Below are positions 63,876-64,000 of a stretch of 64,000 bases of DNA, one piece after another. The DNA lies in assembly GCA_944381475.1 (NCBI GenBank), contig CALWLH010000037.1:1-64000 (forward strand). The letters are read 5' to 3'. Below the pieces are notes generated by a model. The model was not told where the DNA came from. It saw only the letters and a list, made by a program, of their open reading frames with translations, and did no database searches. The position numbers and the translations under genes are program-made. The stretch's first letter is position 1. Each line of letters begins with the position of its first letter. The DNA is from an uncultured Lachnospiraceae bacterium. Its GTDB lineage: Bacteria; Bacillota; Clostridia; Lachnospirales; Lachnospiraceae.

Positions 63876-64000
63876 CTACTCCGCCAGAAAGCCGTACTGC
63901 CTCAGCACCTGGGCGGCGCTGTTTTTGCTGTTCTCATCGTAAAATTCAATCTGAAGGGCGCCGGGGATATTTCCCCGGTTATTGATAATGCCGATATTTT
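63876..64000 (-). CDS. C-terminal end of probable prephenate dehydrogenase (ACT domain), truncated by window
   Basis: The last 40 codons of a minus-strand gene, ending at TAG (63876-63878). The sequence reads NIGIINNRGNIPGALQIEFY, DENSKNSAAQVLRQYGFLAE. The NIGIINNR...GALQIEFYDE pattern resembles the ACT domain at the end of clostridial TyrA, the tyrosine-pathway dehydrogenase. Identification from a fragment this short is tentative. Confidence 0.5.
   Translation of the reverse strand, partial: NIGIINNRGNIPGALQIEFYDENSKNSAAQVLRQYGFLAE

Overview
The window reads as chromosomal DNA of an anaerobic, spore-forming Clostridia member, most likely a Lachnospiraceae gut bacterium. The grounds are the yaaO-type decarboxylase/kinase/holB/yaaT/trmN6/rsmI block, spoIIR, a type III glutamine synthetase (glnN), a clostridial Tad-type pilus locus, a DUF5050-like/ABC transporter operon, strong AGGAGG-like ribosome binding sites and TTGACA/TATAAT promoters. 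Genus is an inference; no rRNA is present.

Layout. 1-210: the end of a tRNA operon (Phe, Lys). 240-6994: decarboxylase, guanylate-kinase-like protein, a membrane-anchored CBM2-like protein, holB, yaaT, trmN6 and rsmI, all on +. 7055-8549: a zinc-dependent phospholipase C family protein (-) and an HPr-like protein without the phosphorylatable histidine. 8674-15766: a complete F-type ATP synthase operon atpIBEFHAGDC, whose c subunit carries the full Na+-binding signature and whose epsilon subunit lacks the C-terminal domain. 15786-19321: an AraC regulator divergent from a large secreted, membrane-anchored GH5 endoglucanase with an elaborate hairpin-rich leader. 19933-25640: an accessory operon made of a small exported protein (frame interrupted at an A8 tract), a lipoprotein, a beta-propeller-like exported protein and a three-gene ABC transporter. 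26064-33976: ispE, a GntR regulator, spoIIR (-), DUF1934, Nudix, a PH-like protein, murG and a TSCPD protein (-), a membrane protein and pgi.

34294-43857: a DUF2508 protein (-), then a Tad/Flp pilus operon: TadZ-like, TadA ATPase, TadB, TadC, Flp pilin, DUF5702 protein, a TadE-like pseudopilin whose reading frame changes at a CCCTTTT heptamer followed by a stem-loop, TadV prepilin peptidase, a second TadE-like protein and a DUF6382 protein. 44027-56805: rhomboid protease, HIT protein, HAD phosphatase, glnN, zinc-ribbon protein, TPM-domain protein, cyclophilin, GNAT acetyltransferase, a membrane protein, YesL, GH27 alpha-galactosidase and a Uup-type ABC-F ATPase.

56806-62993 is an AT-rich island. 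It opens with about 2.1 kb without convincing genes, followed by a secreted protein that combines a ricin-like beta-trefoil, a Big2 domain and a caspase/gingipain-like His-Cys domain, then a frameshifted lipoprotein gene and an anchored extracellular protein. The window closes with a PHP-family phosphatase and the C-terminal end of a probable prephenate dehydrogenase (-).

The strongest candidates for something undescribed are: (i) the candidate -1 frameshift signal in the pseudopilin gene; (ii) the secreted caspase-like island; (iii) a leader element present in two copies, with a compensatory base-pair change, in front of two unrelated genes; (iv) the A8-interrupted exported protein with its ABC operon. 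Three of the interrupted genes involve single-base shifts, two of them at or beside short homopolymers, so sequencing error must be excluded first.
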